This document shows, piece by piece, positions 53,321 through 63,906 of a stretch of DNA of 64,000 bases. Origin of the DNA: Bettongia penicillata ogilbyi (taxonomy: Eukaryota > Chordata > Mammalia > Diprotodontia > Potoroidae); the NCBI GenBank assembly GCA_023548195.1, contig JAJHZJ010000496.1, positions 11,191,570-11,255,569 on the forward strand, in the 5' to 3' direction. Every line of letters begins with the position of its first letter. Within the stretch, counting starts at the first letter, position 1. The notes under the pieces were generated by a model, which worked only from the letters and a program-made list of their open reading frames with translations, was not told where the DNA came from and did no database searches. Both the position numbers and the translations under genes were made by a program.

Positions 53321-53984
53321 GTCACTTAGCATTCTCAACAGCAATTTGTACTCAGTAGTTATTTCATATATGACTTTAAAAATTGAATTGAATTGCTGCA
53401 TCAGGTAGCCCATGCAATTTTTGACAACTCCAATTGCTAGAAAGCTTTTTGTATTTTCCAGTGCTGATAAATGTTTGGTAGTTTCCTTTTAGTAAAATCT
53501 CTGAATGGTTTTCTCAGACCAAGACCATTTTAGATTTTTGAAAAATAGTGGTTACTAGGGAAGGTGCCACAGGACTCAGGAAAGATAGGGTGTCTTCAAA
53601 CACTTAGAAAGGGGAGCAGTGATTCCCAACAGCCAGGATTAAGGTATCAAGAAGAGTTTTTGGCAGATTATTCTCAATTCCTTTTTTTTTTTTTTGATAA
53701 AGTTACTACACTGGAAGATGGAGGAAATACCATCTTCTAAGGGTGTTGGATTTTTGTCAACCCATCCACATTACATTTAACCTTGGGTTTAATGGTCCAC
53801 ATATATGAGAAGGCTTCTAAGGTTATAAGTACCAGACATATTGAACTCATGATGTTGTATGAACAAGTCCATCATGTATAAATGTTAACTCAAGATTTTA
53901 ATGATCCTGGTTGGGCCCAGTTCATATCACAGCTAGTTCCATTGCCATTAGGGTTGGTCACTACATTTTGGGGAGTGCATGAAT

Positions 53985-54230
53985 AAACTCTAAAGCATTC
54001 AGAGGAGGGTGATCAGGAAGGTGAGGGAACTGGAGACCATGCCACGAGAGGACTGATGGAAGGAATTGGAAATATTTAACCTGAAGAAAAGAAGGCTCAG
54101 GCTGGTTACAAAACTCATGTCTAAGTCTCTTGGAGAAGGGATAAGACTTGTTCCATTTGTTCCTTGGGTCATAGCTAGGAACAGTGACAGAAGTTTCAGA
54201 AGGGAAGACACAGGCTGGTAGTAAGGATAA
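53985..54230 (-). mobile_element. L3/CR1 LINE fragment
   Basis: 'cagaggagggtgatcaggaa', 'gaggactgatggaaggaatt', 'ttaacctgaagaaaagaagg', 'cttggagaagggataagact'. Confidence 0.72.
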
Positions 54231-54234
54231 TTGA

Positions 54235-54600
54235 TCAGTTAACTAGCATTTATTAAGACCTACTACATGCCAGGCATTGTGTTAAACTCTAAGGATACAA
54301 AGAAAGGCAAAAAACATCCTCTGCTCTCAAGGAGCTCATAATCTAATGGGAAAGAAAACATGTAAGCAACTATATACAAATACACTGTCTACAGTATGAA
54401 TTGGGGGTAGTCTCAGAGGGAAGTCACTAAGATTAAGGAGGACTGGGCAAAGTTTCTTGTAGAAGGTAGGACTTTCACTGAGACTTAACGGAAGCCAAGG
54501 AAATTGGAGAAGAAGCTGAGAGGGGGAGGCATTCTAGAAACCGAGAACAACCTGTGAAAATGCTCAGTTTCTGGAGATAGAGAGTTTAGAATTGAATAGG
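54235..54600 (-). mobile_element. L2 LINE 3' region
   Basis: 'taactagcatttattaagac', 'ccaggcattgtgttaaactc', 'tctcaaggagctcataatct', 'acttaacggaagccaaggaa', 'gcattctagaaaccgagaac'. Confidence 0.85.
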
Positions 54601-54774
54601 ATAGGATAGGTTAGGGTAGTAGCGATTTATCTTGTTTGAGACACAACATTTCTAGAGGAGATGGTTTAAAAAAAAAGTTCACTGTGTAACCCTGTGAGAT
54701 ATGAGCCATAACGAAATACTTGAGGAGCAGAGGGAAAAAGGATTGGCTTTCAAGATTAGATTGGATACTATTAT

Positions 54775-54935
54775 GTGTGTAAATATATATAAATATATAT
54801 AATACATATATATTATCCAGTATATATTCATATTTATCCAATGTATATATATGCAAATATGTATATCACATATTTATATATATGACCTATATATACTTAT
54901 ACACATACACACATATACCTGTATATGTGTATAAG
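54775..54935. repeat. AT-rich tract (atat/gtat units)
   Basis: About 160 bp of tatata/catata sequence with several short palindromes. Confidence 0.9.
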
Positions 54936-54947
54936 ATGTACATTTTG

Positions 54948-55189
54948 CTGTTAAGTTGTTTTTCAGTTGTGTGTGACTCTCCATGACCTGATTTGGGATT
55001 TTCTTGGCAAAGATACTTGAGCGTTTTGGCATTTCGTTCTCCAGTTCATTTTACAGATAAGGAAATTGAGGCAAACAAAGTTAAGTGACTTGTCCAGGTC
55101 ACACAGCTAATAAGTGTCTGAGGCCATGTTTGAACTCATGAAGATGAGTTTACCTGATCCAAGGTCAGTGGTTTATCCATTGTACCACC
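54948..55189 (-). mobile_element. RTE-tailed marsupial SINE (MAR1-like)
   Basis: 'tgttaagttgtttttcagtt', 'catgacctgatttgggattt', 'acttgtccaggtcacacagc', 'ggtttatccattgtaccacc'. Full length, with a microsatellite at its head end. Confidence 0.9.
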
Positions 55190-55225
55190 ATACATACATA
55201 CATACATACATACACACACACACAA
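55189..55225 (+). repeat. (CATA)n then (CA)n microsatellite
   Basis: About 6 CATA units followed by about 6 CA units. Confidence 0.92.
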
Positions 55226-55314
55226 ACAAATTTCATACTATTTAGAATCAATGAAAATTCCCGAAGGATTGTGATGACACCCAGCATACTGGTAGGGTTT
55301 CTAGGTCTAAGCAG

Positions 55315-55505
55315 GGGGACATTGTGGTACAGTGGAAAGACCACTATTCCTGGAGTCAGAGGATCTGGATTCAAATCTTACTTATGATGTTACTAGCTCC
55401 CTGACCTTAGGCAGGTCATTTACAGTGGGAATTCTTTTCATATATAGATTGGACTAGATGGTACTGAAGTGTCTTACAATTCTCAAATTCTGTGATTCTT
55501 TAATA
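55315..55505 (+). repeat. THER1/MIR CORE-SINE
   Basis: 'acattgtggtacagtggaaa', 'ggatctggattcaaatctta', 'gattggactagatggtactg', 'ctcaaattctgtgattcttt'. Full length. Confidence 0.82.
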
Positions 55506-55595
55506 TCCCTGGGCCTCACTTTCCTCCATTTGTAAAATAAAGAGATTGAACTCCATAACATCCGAGGTCTCTTTTTGTTTGACATCTTTGATAAG
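55506..55595 (+). repeat. THER1 3' half in tandem
   Basis: 'cctgggcctcactttcctcc', 'agagattgaactccataaca', 'tccgaggtctctttttg'. It follows the previous SINE without a gap. Confidence 0.72.
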
Positions 55596-55856
55596 TGGGA
55601 GAAACCACACTGTTCACATGGACTCACAGTGTCTCATTTTAGATCAAAAGCCACGGAACATCAGAGTAGAATGTTTTTTTCTTTCTAATTTCAAAACAGC
55701 TGGGAATTAGTCACTTACCCCTGCCATCCCTTAGTGGCAAATTATATTGAAATACTCTACTTGAGCACAGAAAGTACATGTGTCATGGAATGATAATTTG
55801 AGAATATTAAATTAATTTCATAGCTCAGTTCCCACCATTCAGGCAGGTTAAAAGAG

Positions 55857-55876
55857 TAAAAAAAAGGGGGGGGGGG
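55857..55876 (+). repeat. A-run followed by G11 homopolymer
   Basis: About 8 A followed by 11 consecutive G (55866-55876). It reads as poly-C on the PEX5L transcript. Confidence 0.9.
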
Positions 55877-56154
55877 AGAAAATGAGAACTGCGTTGATCC
55901 AAAAAGGGAATTTATAAAAAAAATCCCTTCTTCCCCTCACCAGCACATTGAACTCTCCCTGCAATGCCAGTTCTTACCCCCGTTCCCCTTTGTTGTCTTC
56001 AAAGCAAAAGGGAAACCCCAAACCTCACAGTCCAAAGAGCTTGTTTGTTACTAAACTGATGAAAGAAGAGGGAAGGCTCGGTGATTAAGGAGAGATCTGA
56101 AGTAGACCAATTCCCCAGTGATTCTGATTTCTAAAGCATGGCAGGCTAGATTCA

Positions 56155-56292
56155 GCCTCTCTCTCTCCCACCCTCTCTCTCTGTCTCTGTCTCTCTGTCT
56201 GTCTCTCTCTGTCTCTGTCTGTCTCTCTCTGTCTCTGTCTCTCTGTCTCTGTCTGTCTATCTGTCTGTCTGCCTGTCTGTCTCTCTCTGCAG
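56155..56292 (+). repeat. (TC)n/(TCTG)n microsatellite
   Basis: About 135 bp of tctctg/tctgtc units. Confidence 0.97.
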
Positions 56293-56519
56293 GAGAAATA
56301 GTACTCAAGCTTCTTTCCTGTGGGTAGCTCCCTTTGGTTACTCCTTAAACTATGAGTCTGGCTACTCCGTAGCTATGTCAAAGACTGTCAGAGAAGACGG
56401 TTGTTTTTCTTAACCTGATTTCTAAGGTGCTTACTGGTCTAGTTTTGCTCTCTATCAGGGACCCAAAAGCTGTGATTTGATAATCTTTTATTACATTCAT
56501 CATAAATCATTAAAAAGCA

Positions 56520-56605
56520 TGTAAGTGCTTGCTACGTACTCGAAGTGTGGTAAGCACTGGGGATTCAAAGAAAAGTAGAAATCACTTCCACTCTTCAGGG
56601 AGGGA
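56520..56605 (-). repeat. L2 LINE 3' fragment
   Basis: 'gtaagtgcttgctacgtact', 'taagcactggggattcaaag', 'ccactcttcagggaggga'. Confidence 0.68.
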
Positions 56606-56689
56606 AAAACAACCCACCTGATTGTGTCAAAACTCTTAAGCATTTCCTTAATCTTAATCCTTTCTCTTTAGGCATATAATTGAGACTGT

Positions 56690-56890
56690 GGATCATAGGA
56701 TTGTTTTAGGGTGACAAGGAACTTTAGACTCCATGGAGTCCATCTCTCTCATTTTACAGATAGGAAACTGAGGCACAGAATTATTAAGTGACTTACTCAA
56801 GGTCATTAAGTAAGTGTCTAAGGTGAGATTTGAATCCAGAAATTCCTACTCCAAGTCCATGACTTATTCACTACCCCATGTTGCCTCAAT
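56690..56890 (-). repeat. MIR/THER1 CORE-SINE
   Basis: 'ctcattttacagataggaaa', 'ttactcaaggtcattaagta', 'gagatttgaatccagaaatt', 'ctaccccatgttgcctc'. Confidence 0.83.
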
Positions 56891-57027
56891 TTCTCCTTGG
56901 CATCAAAATCTACATTTACATTTAAATGAGCATAAATGTGTGTTTGTATTTCATGGACATAGAGATAGCTGTGCAATATTGGTAAAGAAAGGAAGCTTAG
57001 AAAATTCCTTACAATGCCATATGCATT

Positions 57028-57064
57028 ATGTGTGTGTGTGTGTGTGCGCGTGTGTGTGTGCACG
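57028..57064 (+). repeat. (TG)n microsatellite
   Basis: About 17 TG units with two CG interruptions. A potential Z-DNA-forming alternating purine/pyrimidine tract. Confidence 0.95.
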
Positions 57065-57149
57065 CATCTACAGATAAAGAGACAGATATAGATATAGAAT
57101 GATAGTTTGGTCAGTTGGATGAATTTAAGCTTAAACGTAGTCACCAATA

Positions 57150-57262
57150 GAATATAATCTTCTTTAGGGCAGGCACTGTATTTTCCTCCTTTTGGGTCTA
57201 GCACAGTGCCTAGAATATGTTTAATAAATACCTTTTGAACCGAACTGAACTGAACTGAATTC
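57150..57262 (+). repeat. L2 LINE 3' end with (GAACT)n tail
   Basis: 'ataatcttctttagggcagg', 'tagcacagtgcctagaatat', then four tandem gaac(c/t)-type pentamers at 57236-57260. Confidence 0.8.
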
Positions 57263-57464
57263 AATTTTTTTGGACAATGGTAGTAGACTTGTTGAATGAA
57301 CCATTTTTTTCTGTCTTCCCTCCCCTCCCCTACTGTTGGTGCCTTCTGAGACCACCTCCCATTTACATGTATATATCACTACACTTATACTGATATACAT
57401 ATATATGCACAAATATCCAATTTACTTTTGTATATATAGGCATTTGAATATTAATTTCACCTAT

Positions 57465-57545
57465 TTGACTGTGAGCTCTTTGAGGACAAGGGACCATGTT
57501 ATCACCCTTTTTGGCATCCTTAGGACTTAATGCATGTCTGGTATA
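57465..57545 (+). repeat. L2 LINE 3' end
   Basis: 'gactgtgagctctttgagga', 'caagggaccatgttatcacc', 'aatgcatgtctggtata'. Confidence 0.72.
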
Positions 57546-57554
57546 TCTTTGCTC

Positions 57555-57785
57555 TTTAGTCGTTGAAATTGTGTCTGAAACTTTGTGTTCTCATGTAGGG
57601 TTGTCTTGACAACTGGAGTAGTTGGCCATTTCCTTTTCCACCTAATTTTACAAATGAGGAAACTGAGGCAAACAGGGTAAAGTGACTTGCTCAGAGTCAC
57701 ACAGCTAGTAAGTGTCTGAGGCTGAATTTGAACCCAGGAAGATGAGTCTTTCTGCCTCCAGGCCTGGTGCTCTATTTAACTACTT
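57555..57785 (-). mobile_element. RTE-tailed marsupial SINE (MAR1-like)
   Basis: 'ctttagtcgttgaaattgtg', 'aatgaggaaactgaggcaaa', 'gctcagagtcacacagctag', 'ccaggcctggtgctctattt'. Confidence 0.88.
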
Positions 57786-57839
57786 TGTAGTTATTCTCTT
57801 TGTAATTATTTTCTATGTGGTTAGTACTCATTAGAGCCG

Positions 57840-57935
57840 AGTAAGGATGGCTTCATTCTTAGTACTTGTACCCTGCAGAAGCCAGCACAGTACCTGGCAC
57901 AGAGCAGACATTTAATAACTGCTTATTAATTTGTA
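57840..57935 (+). repeat. L2 LINE 3' end
   Basis: 'cagcacagtacctggcacag', 'agcagacatttaataactgc'. Confidence 0.7.
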
Positions 57936-57969
57936 TTTTTATAACTTTGCTTAAGGATCATAAGAAGTT

Positions 57970-58220
57970 TCAATGAGGCAGCTCAGTGGTATAGTGGATA
58001 GAGGGCTGGTCCTGGAGTCAAGAAGACTTGAGATCATATCCTGCCTCAGCCGTTGTACTAGCTGTGTGACCCTGGGCAAGTCACTTACCTTCCTTCATCC
58101 TCAGTTTTCTCATCTGTAAAATGGGGATGATAATAGAACCTACTTCTCAGAGTTTTAGTAAGGATTAAATGAGACAGCACATGTAAAGTGCTTTGCAAAC
58201 CTTAAAGCATTCTATAAAGG
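57970..58220 (+). mobile_element. MIR-tailed marsupial SINE
   Basis: Head 'gaggcagctcagtggtatag', 'gatagagggctggtcctgga', core, and MIR end 'ggatgataatagaacctact', 'catgtaaagtgctttgcaaa'. Full length and well preserved. Confidence 0.92.
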
Positions 58221-58981
58221 AAGAAACAAACCTCATTAATACTTCCAGATTAAATTAATTCAAGACCTCATTTTAGAGATGAACTATGAATATTTTTGCC
58301 CTTCTCAGATCTGACTGATGGACAATAGTCAGATCATAAGGAATTACCAATATTTCTGATATCTATGAAAATAAAGTCAAGTGGAGGAGTGCTTTAATTT
58401 TTTTTAGTATTTTCATTTTATTTTTTAGTTAAGCATATACTTGTTCATCAATTGAAAAAAAAAAACCAAAACCTTCTAAAACATGCATATTTCAGGCCTG
58501 GGGGACGGCTTGTACAAATGCACAGAGATGGGAAATGGGACATAATGGTTCTCTTCTGAAACCCCTTCCAGCTCTCCAGGTCCATGACTGCACAGCACAG
58601 CCTTGTTAGAGAACTGTCCAGAAAAGAAGTGTGCAGTGTTTTTAAGAAGCTGATTTGATTAGGAGGCAGATGTTATTTATTTGCATGACTTATTCCTCTT
58701 TTCTAGATAAGTTACAGCTTCGTCCTTTTTTGATTTCCTAGTTGTGGGACAAACTTCTCACCGATGCTAAGATCCATGGTACTCTGTGGGCATGGTGCCA
58801 TAGCTCCCTTTTTTGTCAAGGCTCTAGCTTCCATATTGAACCTTGGCTTATTCCTTTACTGTTCTTAATTGACTCAAGTCTTGTTTCCAAAAAAACTTTA
58901 ATGACTTGACGATGCAGAATTTAAAATTTAAAAATGAAATCCCACCTCCAATTTTTCTGGTGATCATATGTCCAAGAGAGC

Positions 58982-59523
58982 TGTAATGTTAATGCAAAGT
59001 TAATGCTGTGTGTAGGGGGCGGGGGAGAGTTAAAGCTGCCTATTAAGAGTCCTTGATACCTTTTGTTATTGAGGCACTGGGTCAGAGGGTCCTGCCCTCT
59101 GACTCTGATAAGCATATAAATACTCTGAGATGAGGTTTTACTTTGGGGTTTACTCATTGGAAGTGTTTGTCCAGACAAGACTCTGGGCAGCCACTAAGGA
59201 GCCCCCTGGCTTTGAAAACCCAGATGTTGGTGCTTCTTTTTCTGGTAACTATGTATGTATGGTCAGACAGTTATCTGTTGACCTGTGATGTATGCATTGC
59301 TTATACTCAGACACTTGGAAGCCTTGTCTGCTGGTCTTTATTTCTCTGTTTATATTTTCTCTGAAGTTCAGGGTGCTGACTTTCCCCTGAACTAGGTGAA
59401 TGATATATGCGCTTGATTAAAGTAGATTGCTTTCACCTCAAAAGTTGCTTTCTTTTTAGAAAAGTAGATCTAAGAACCTGTACAGCAGCCCCTCCTATGT
59501 ATGTGGGGATCCTTGCTGTTATA
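58982..59523 (+). mobile_element. Solo LTR of an endogenous retrovirus, copy 2
   Basis: 542 bp homologous to 11346-11888. It starts TGTAATG and ends ...GTTATA, where the family end TTACA has decayed. It is flanked by perfect 5-bp direct repeats agagc (58977-58981 and 59524-59528). It keeps the TATA-like 'agcatataaatactctgag' and an ATTAAA. No internal retroviral coding sequence is present. Antisense to PEX5L, as is copy 1. Confidence 0.82.
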
Positions 59524-59528
59524 AGAGC

Positions 59529-59655
59529 TCATCTGTAAAATGAACTGGAGAAGGAAATCACAAACCACTGCAGTATCTTAGCCAAGAAAACTCCAAAATA
59601 AGGTCACAAAGAGTTGCACAGAACTGAAACAATTCAGTAACAATAACAAAAAGTT
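59529..59655 (+). mobile_element. MAR1-like SINE, 3' half only
   Basis: 'tcatctgtaaaatgaactgg', 'ccaagaaaactccaaaataa', 'aactgaaacaattcagtaac'. The head is missing and the LTR abuts its broken 5' side. Confidence 0.82.
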
Positions 59656-59770
59656 ATATATGAGGTAGTTTGAGACAGAGGGCACTAACCATGGAGGGGA
59701 TCAAGAAATCCTCATGTAGAAGATGGAATTTGAGCTGGCATTTTCAAAGAAGGGAAAGACAGTATGAGGC
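59656..59770 (-). repeat. L2 LINE fragment
   Basis: 'gagacagagggcactaacca', 'catgtagaagatggaatttg', 'agctggcattttcaaagaag'. Confidence 0.6.
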
Positions 59771-60839
59771 TCTATCAAGGGCTTGTAATGTTCTGAGAAT
59801 GTCTGTAGGGGTGTTCTCAATCTATTGAGCTGAAAGAACCTCACAGGCAAGGTATCCCAATATTAGCTTGAGATTTCCTGTATCCCAAGGTGTGGCCAGT
59901 AAAAATGACCACAGTGAAATAAAAGCATTCTCGCAGTTCTGGTTTGATCTTATAGTCATATGAAGGGTGAAAACTTTAATACTTGGTATTTTCCCAATAA
60001 TAAACTTGACTTCAATTTCATTTGGTCAATTGCATTAACTCACTCCTGGATGACATGCAATTTACCCTCATTGTTGAGATAAAGAAAAGGTCAAGATGAA
60101 CTGGGAATGATGTGGAAAACATCATTCAATACTTAGTATTTCTTCCAAGCAGAAAATAACTACCTTTTTTTAAAAAGATGGAGATTAGTAAAGGAGTCAC
60201 CATTTTGGTTTATCCTTGTAATTTGTGAGTGCCTCATATTATTTTTACATTGCTATTCTCCAAAACTATATTAATCAGTGTTGGTTTGGGTTTTTTTTGG
60301 ACTCTTGAGAAATTAATTTGTCTTGAGAGGTTATAGCTGAAGTAAAACATTTGCCTTCTAAATTGCAAACATGAGGCTTTTTACCATGAAGAGCCCAGAA
60401 ATAAGATGTATTCAAGAGGTGAAGCTGAGAACACTATAGATAAAAGTCCCCAAACACTCTCATTTAAATAGATCCCTGAGAAGTGCTTTCCCTGTATGTG
60501 TTCCCTGTATTCTTGACTGGGCCCAAGAAATGATACATTTTCTTTGTTTTATCAAACTCTTTTGCATCTGTCTGTTATTTTTTGAAGAGATTATCTAGAA
60601 AAATAGAAAGACCCCTTTCTCAAAGGCTGTTACACTAAACTTTTCAAAGGTATCCTTCCAGAGTAATTTGGACAGAGGTGTCACTAGAGTGGGGTGACTG
60701 GAGCTTAAGCTATCAGTGCTAAATTTTGAGGGTACCAAAGGCTCTTATGTTCCATCACCAAAAAACATCAAAACCCACCACCAAAATATGTTTTTTCTTT
60801 TTGGTCTAGGTTTGTTTCATTGCTGTAGGGAAAGTCTAA

Positions 60840-61010
60840 CACAATAGATTGGCAACTACCCTTTTACTGATGAAGTCCTAGAGGATATCCTGAGCCATAG
60901 AGAACTTAAGTGACTGATCTATGGTCACATAGTCATTATGTTTCAGAGGCATAACTTGAATGCAGGGCTCTGAGGCCAACTCTCTATTCATTAAGCCATA
61001 CATATGTCTC
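60840..61010 (-). repeat. MIR CORE-SINE
   Basis: 'ggcaactacccttttactga', 'aagtgactgatctatggtca', 'ggcataacttgaatgcaggg'. Confidence 0.7.
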
Positions 61011-61644
61011 AACATCTAGTTTTCAAGAAGTGTTGGTTGAAATAGGAAGCTACTAGACAGTCCACTTACAGTTCCTGGGTACTTTCCTCAAGTGAATTCT
61101 TCTCTGGCCTAGCCCTGTTCTATTCCGTCTTCACCTAGCCTGGAGGTATCCCTTGGTTTCTGCTTATGGGCATGAGAATACTGTTTTGACTTCAGAAGTC
61201 AATTTGAAGACACTTGCCTTGGTTGTATGTAGATGTCCCCTCCCTGTTCCCCACTGTTCTTTCCAGGTTCAAAAATTGCCAGTTATAGCTCTGGACTTCT
61301 CTGCAATGTCAGTAGGGGTTGGGACAAGTGAAAGGTTATAAGATCAAGACCTGAGAAGAACCTGCTCTCTGAAGAACTTGCTGCTTGCCTTTAAGGCCTT
61401 AGAGAAGTCATACTTTTCTTACTGAGAACTGTAATAAGCAATTTAGGTGGTTGGTACAAGCTTAATAAATAAACCCAGTGTAATAAGCATGAAATGTATC
61501 TTCAAATAATTTTTTTTAATGATAAAGTCAGTTGAGGTGGAAAAAAAGGGGTACAAAGCCCCATAGGAGAGGGGATTGTATCTCACTTGGGGAATTGCCA
61601 CTGCAGGGAAAAAGCATGATATCTGATGGTTATCTATTTTAATG

Positions 61645-61900
61645 AGGGCCATCTAGGTAGAACATTGGATAGAATGCTGGGCCTGGAGCTGGAAAAACCC
61701 GAGTTAAAATTTGGCTTCAGTCACTTATTAGTCGTGTGATCCTGGGCACATCACTTCACTTCAGTTTCCTCTACTGTCAAAATGGAGATGATTATAGTAC
61801 CTGCCTCCAGGGTTGTGGTGAGGCTCAAAGGTCATGATATTTGTAAAGCATTAGCACAAGACCTGGCATATGGTAGGCCCTTAATAAATACTTATTTTTT
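61645..61900 (+). mobile_element. MIR-tailed marsupial SINE
   Basis: Head 'gggccatctaggtagaacat', 'gggcctggagctggaaaaac', MIR end 'gattatagtacctgcctcca', and terminal 'taggcccttaataaatactt'. Confidence 0.88.
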
Positions 61901-62328
61901 TTTCCCCCAATCCCTCCCTCCTGAGTTTGGTTATTTTTCTTCTACAAAAGCAATGTAAATGCTCTCCTTGCCCCTTAAATTTTAATGTTGTAGAACAAAG
62001 TCTAGGTCACTGTACCTTCATTTTGATTCTGCCAAGTGTATGTAGTTAGTATAAGTGAACTCAGATGTTTGGGTTATATGCCATTATATAAGTAAGGCAT
62101 GTCACATGTCTGCTTTATAAAGAGGTAGTGATCACTTTTGGAATTTTTTAGGGTGGATGTGAAAGATGAAAAGAAAATTCTGGCTCCTTCTCACACCTCC
62201 ATGCAGTTCAGAAATAAAAAAGTCTGACCCCACCACATGGTCATAAACTTTTTTGTATTGTGGCCAAGGATAGATATGCTGCCCTTTTGCTCGGTTAATA
62301 AAATTGAGGACTAGATTTCATTGGTGTA

Positions 62329-62400
62329 GGGAACTTCCACATGAGGGAATCCTCCCCACCAAAAAAGGGAACTTCCACATGAGGAAATCCTCCCTACCAA
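62329..62400 (+). repeat. 34-bp unit in two tandem copies
   Basis: 'gggaacttccacatgaggga...ccaa' at 62329-62362 and a copy with two substitutions at 62367-62400. The unit is the 'gggagtttcc' SINE-tail motif, locally duplicated. Confidence 0.9.
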
Positions 62401-62429
62401 TGCAGGTTGGCCTTTTCTTTGCAACGTAG

Positions 62430-62560
62430 TCTTAGAGGGTTTCTCAGAGCCCTTGGCCAGGGAAGCCCAGCCAGTAGGTGTCAGGGTAGACGATGAAACA
62501 AGTCTTCCTGGTTCTGAGGCGAGCTGCCTACCCTTCATGCTACACTGCACCATGCTACAT
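62430..62560 (-). repeat. SINE fragment
   Basis: 'agtcttcctggttctgaggc', 'cctacccttcatgctacact' resemble the complement of a tRNA-type SINE head. Diverged. Confidence 0.5.
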
Positions 62561-63106
62561 TACCTCTCCTCTTCACTGATGGCTTCAAAAAGAGAAAAAT
62601 ATCTGATTTGAGAAGATGAGACAACTGGTGAGGAAATATTAAATTGCTTTGAAAAGGAAGGTATTAGAAATGAGTTTTGTCTTTCTAGTGTATTGCTATA
62701 TTTTTTTGGCTTTTGGTTTCTAGAATTCGTTGTCAGAGTTTTCTCTTAAAGGGCAGATTTTTCAGGATACTAAGAAGCTTAATAAAAGTGCACAGTTAGC
62801 CAGAAAGCATGGGCCTCTCAGCTTAAAGGAAGCTCTATGAAAATGATTTATGGGATGCATGCGTGAATCTGCCTTTTCAGTAAGTAATGCTATATCATGC
62901 ACAACCAAAATCACATTGTGTTTTTATTCAAAACATTTTTCTTATTCTTTCTCATGAATGTCCCTCTAGTTTTATGAATTTTTCTCCTCTCTTTGATAAA
63001 GCATGTAAGTAAATTTTATCTAGTGGTAATGAAGTTATAAGGATGTAATTATCGCTTAAATTAAAATCAAATTTATTAATTCTGGTGGATTTGTCAAAGT
63101 TTGTGT

Positions 63107-63135
63107 TGTGGTGTGTGTGTGTGTTTGTATGCATG
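63107..63135 (+). repeat. Short (TG)n tract
   Basis: About 10 TG units with a 'ttt' interruption. Confidence 0.9.
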
Positions 63136-63454
63136 ACAAGTACCATATTTATGCATAGGAGATTAAATAAGCTTTATATCATGACATCAAACCTCATTTC
63201 AATTATCTTAAAGGAACCACCCACATTATTGTATTTTATGAGAATTTTTTTCCTATAAAACATGACTGGAGACAAATATGCCATAATATTGGCCTGAACA
63301 ATCTTTTTGACATGAAGAGATCTTTTAAATGCTCTCTAGTGCATCCCTTTCTTGCCCCTCCTACCCCATCTTGTGATTTCATCAGAAAAGGAACTCATAG
63401 TTTGGAAACTCCCTCTACTGATTTATGGCATTTTTGTCCAAAATGTATTGTCTT

Positions 63455-63600
63455 AAAGAGTTTTTGGGGGTACTGAGAAGTCCAGTGACTTGCCCAAGGT
63501 TACACAGCTGGTCTGTGTCTGAGGAAGGACTTTGAAACTAGGTCTTCCTTCCTTCAAGACCAGCAAACTCTATCTATGTCACATTGCTTCTCACCTAGTA
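63455..63600 (-). repeat. Marsupial SINE/MIR fragment
   Basis: 'ccagtgacttgcccaaggtt', 'acacagctggtctgtgtctg', 'ctctatctatgtcacattgc'. Confidence 0.75.
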
Positions 63601-63906
63601 TGAGATATAGACAAAATATAGACATGGACATATGAAGAGAAAGAAAATTTCTCAGCCACGTTGACTCTTTCTCCTTCCATTAAATTGGTCTGGGTACATA
63701 AATTACAATTTGTTGCACCATGAAAACTGCTTTGCGGGTTTGTATCTAACAGCACATATGGTATTATACAGCTTTGTTCGCTTGGAAAGAATCCTCTCCC
63801 TTTTTGGAAGCAAGTATGTAAGCACACCATGGAAAGAAAATCTGAATTTCATGACTACCCAGATTAATTCTATTTGAGATCTAATGAGATCAAGAAAATG
63901 AATTAC

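Larger units (their letters stand above)
51777..63906 (-). other. PEX5L: PEX5L intron, 12.13 kb
   Basis: Donor GCAG|gtaatt, acceptor tctctgacag|TGT, phase 1. It contains the second solo LTR and many SINEs. Stretches where I recognise nothing: 51815-52100, 52465-52880, 53325-53980, 55600-56150, 56300-56515, 58225-58980, 59775-60835, 61015-61640, 61905-62320, 62565-63100 and 63605-63905. Confidence 0.93.

Noticed and set aside
58370..58475. T-rich stretch considered as an antisense L1 3' end
   Set aside because: Only low-complexity T/A richness; lacks the L1 3' UTR motifs seen at 49505-49790.
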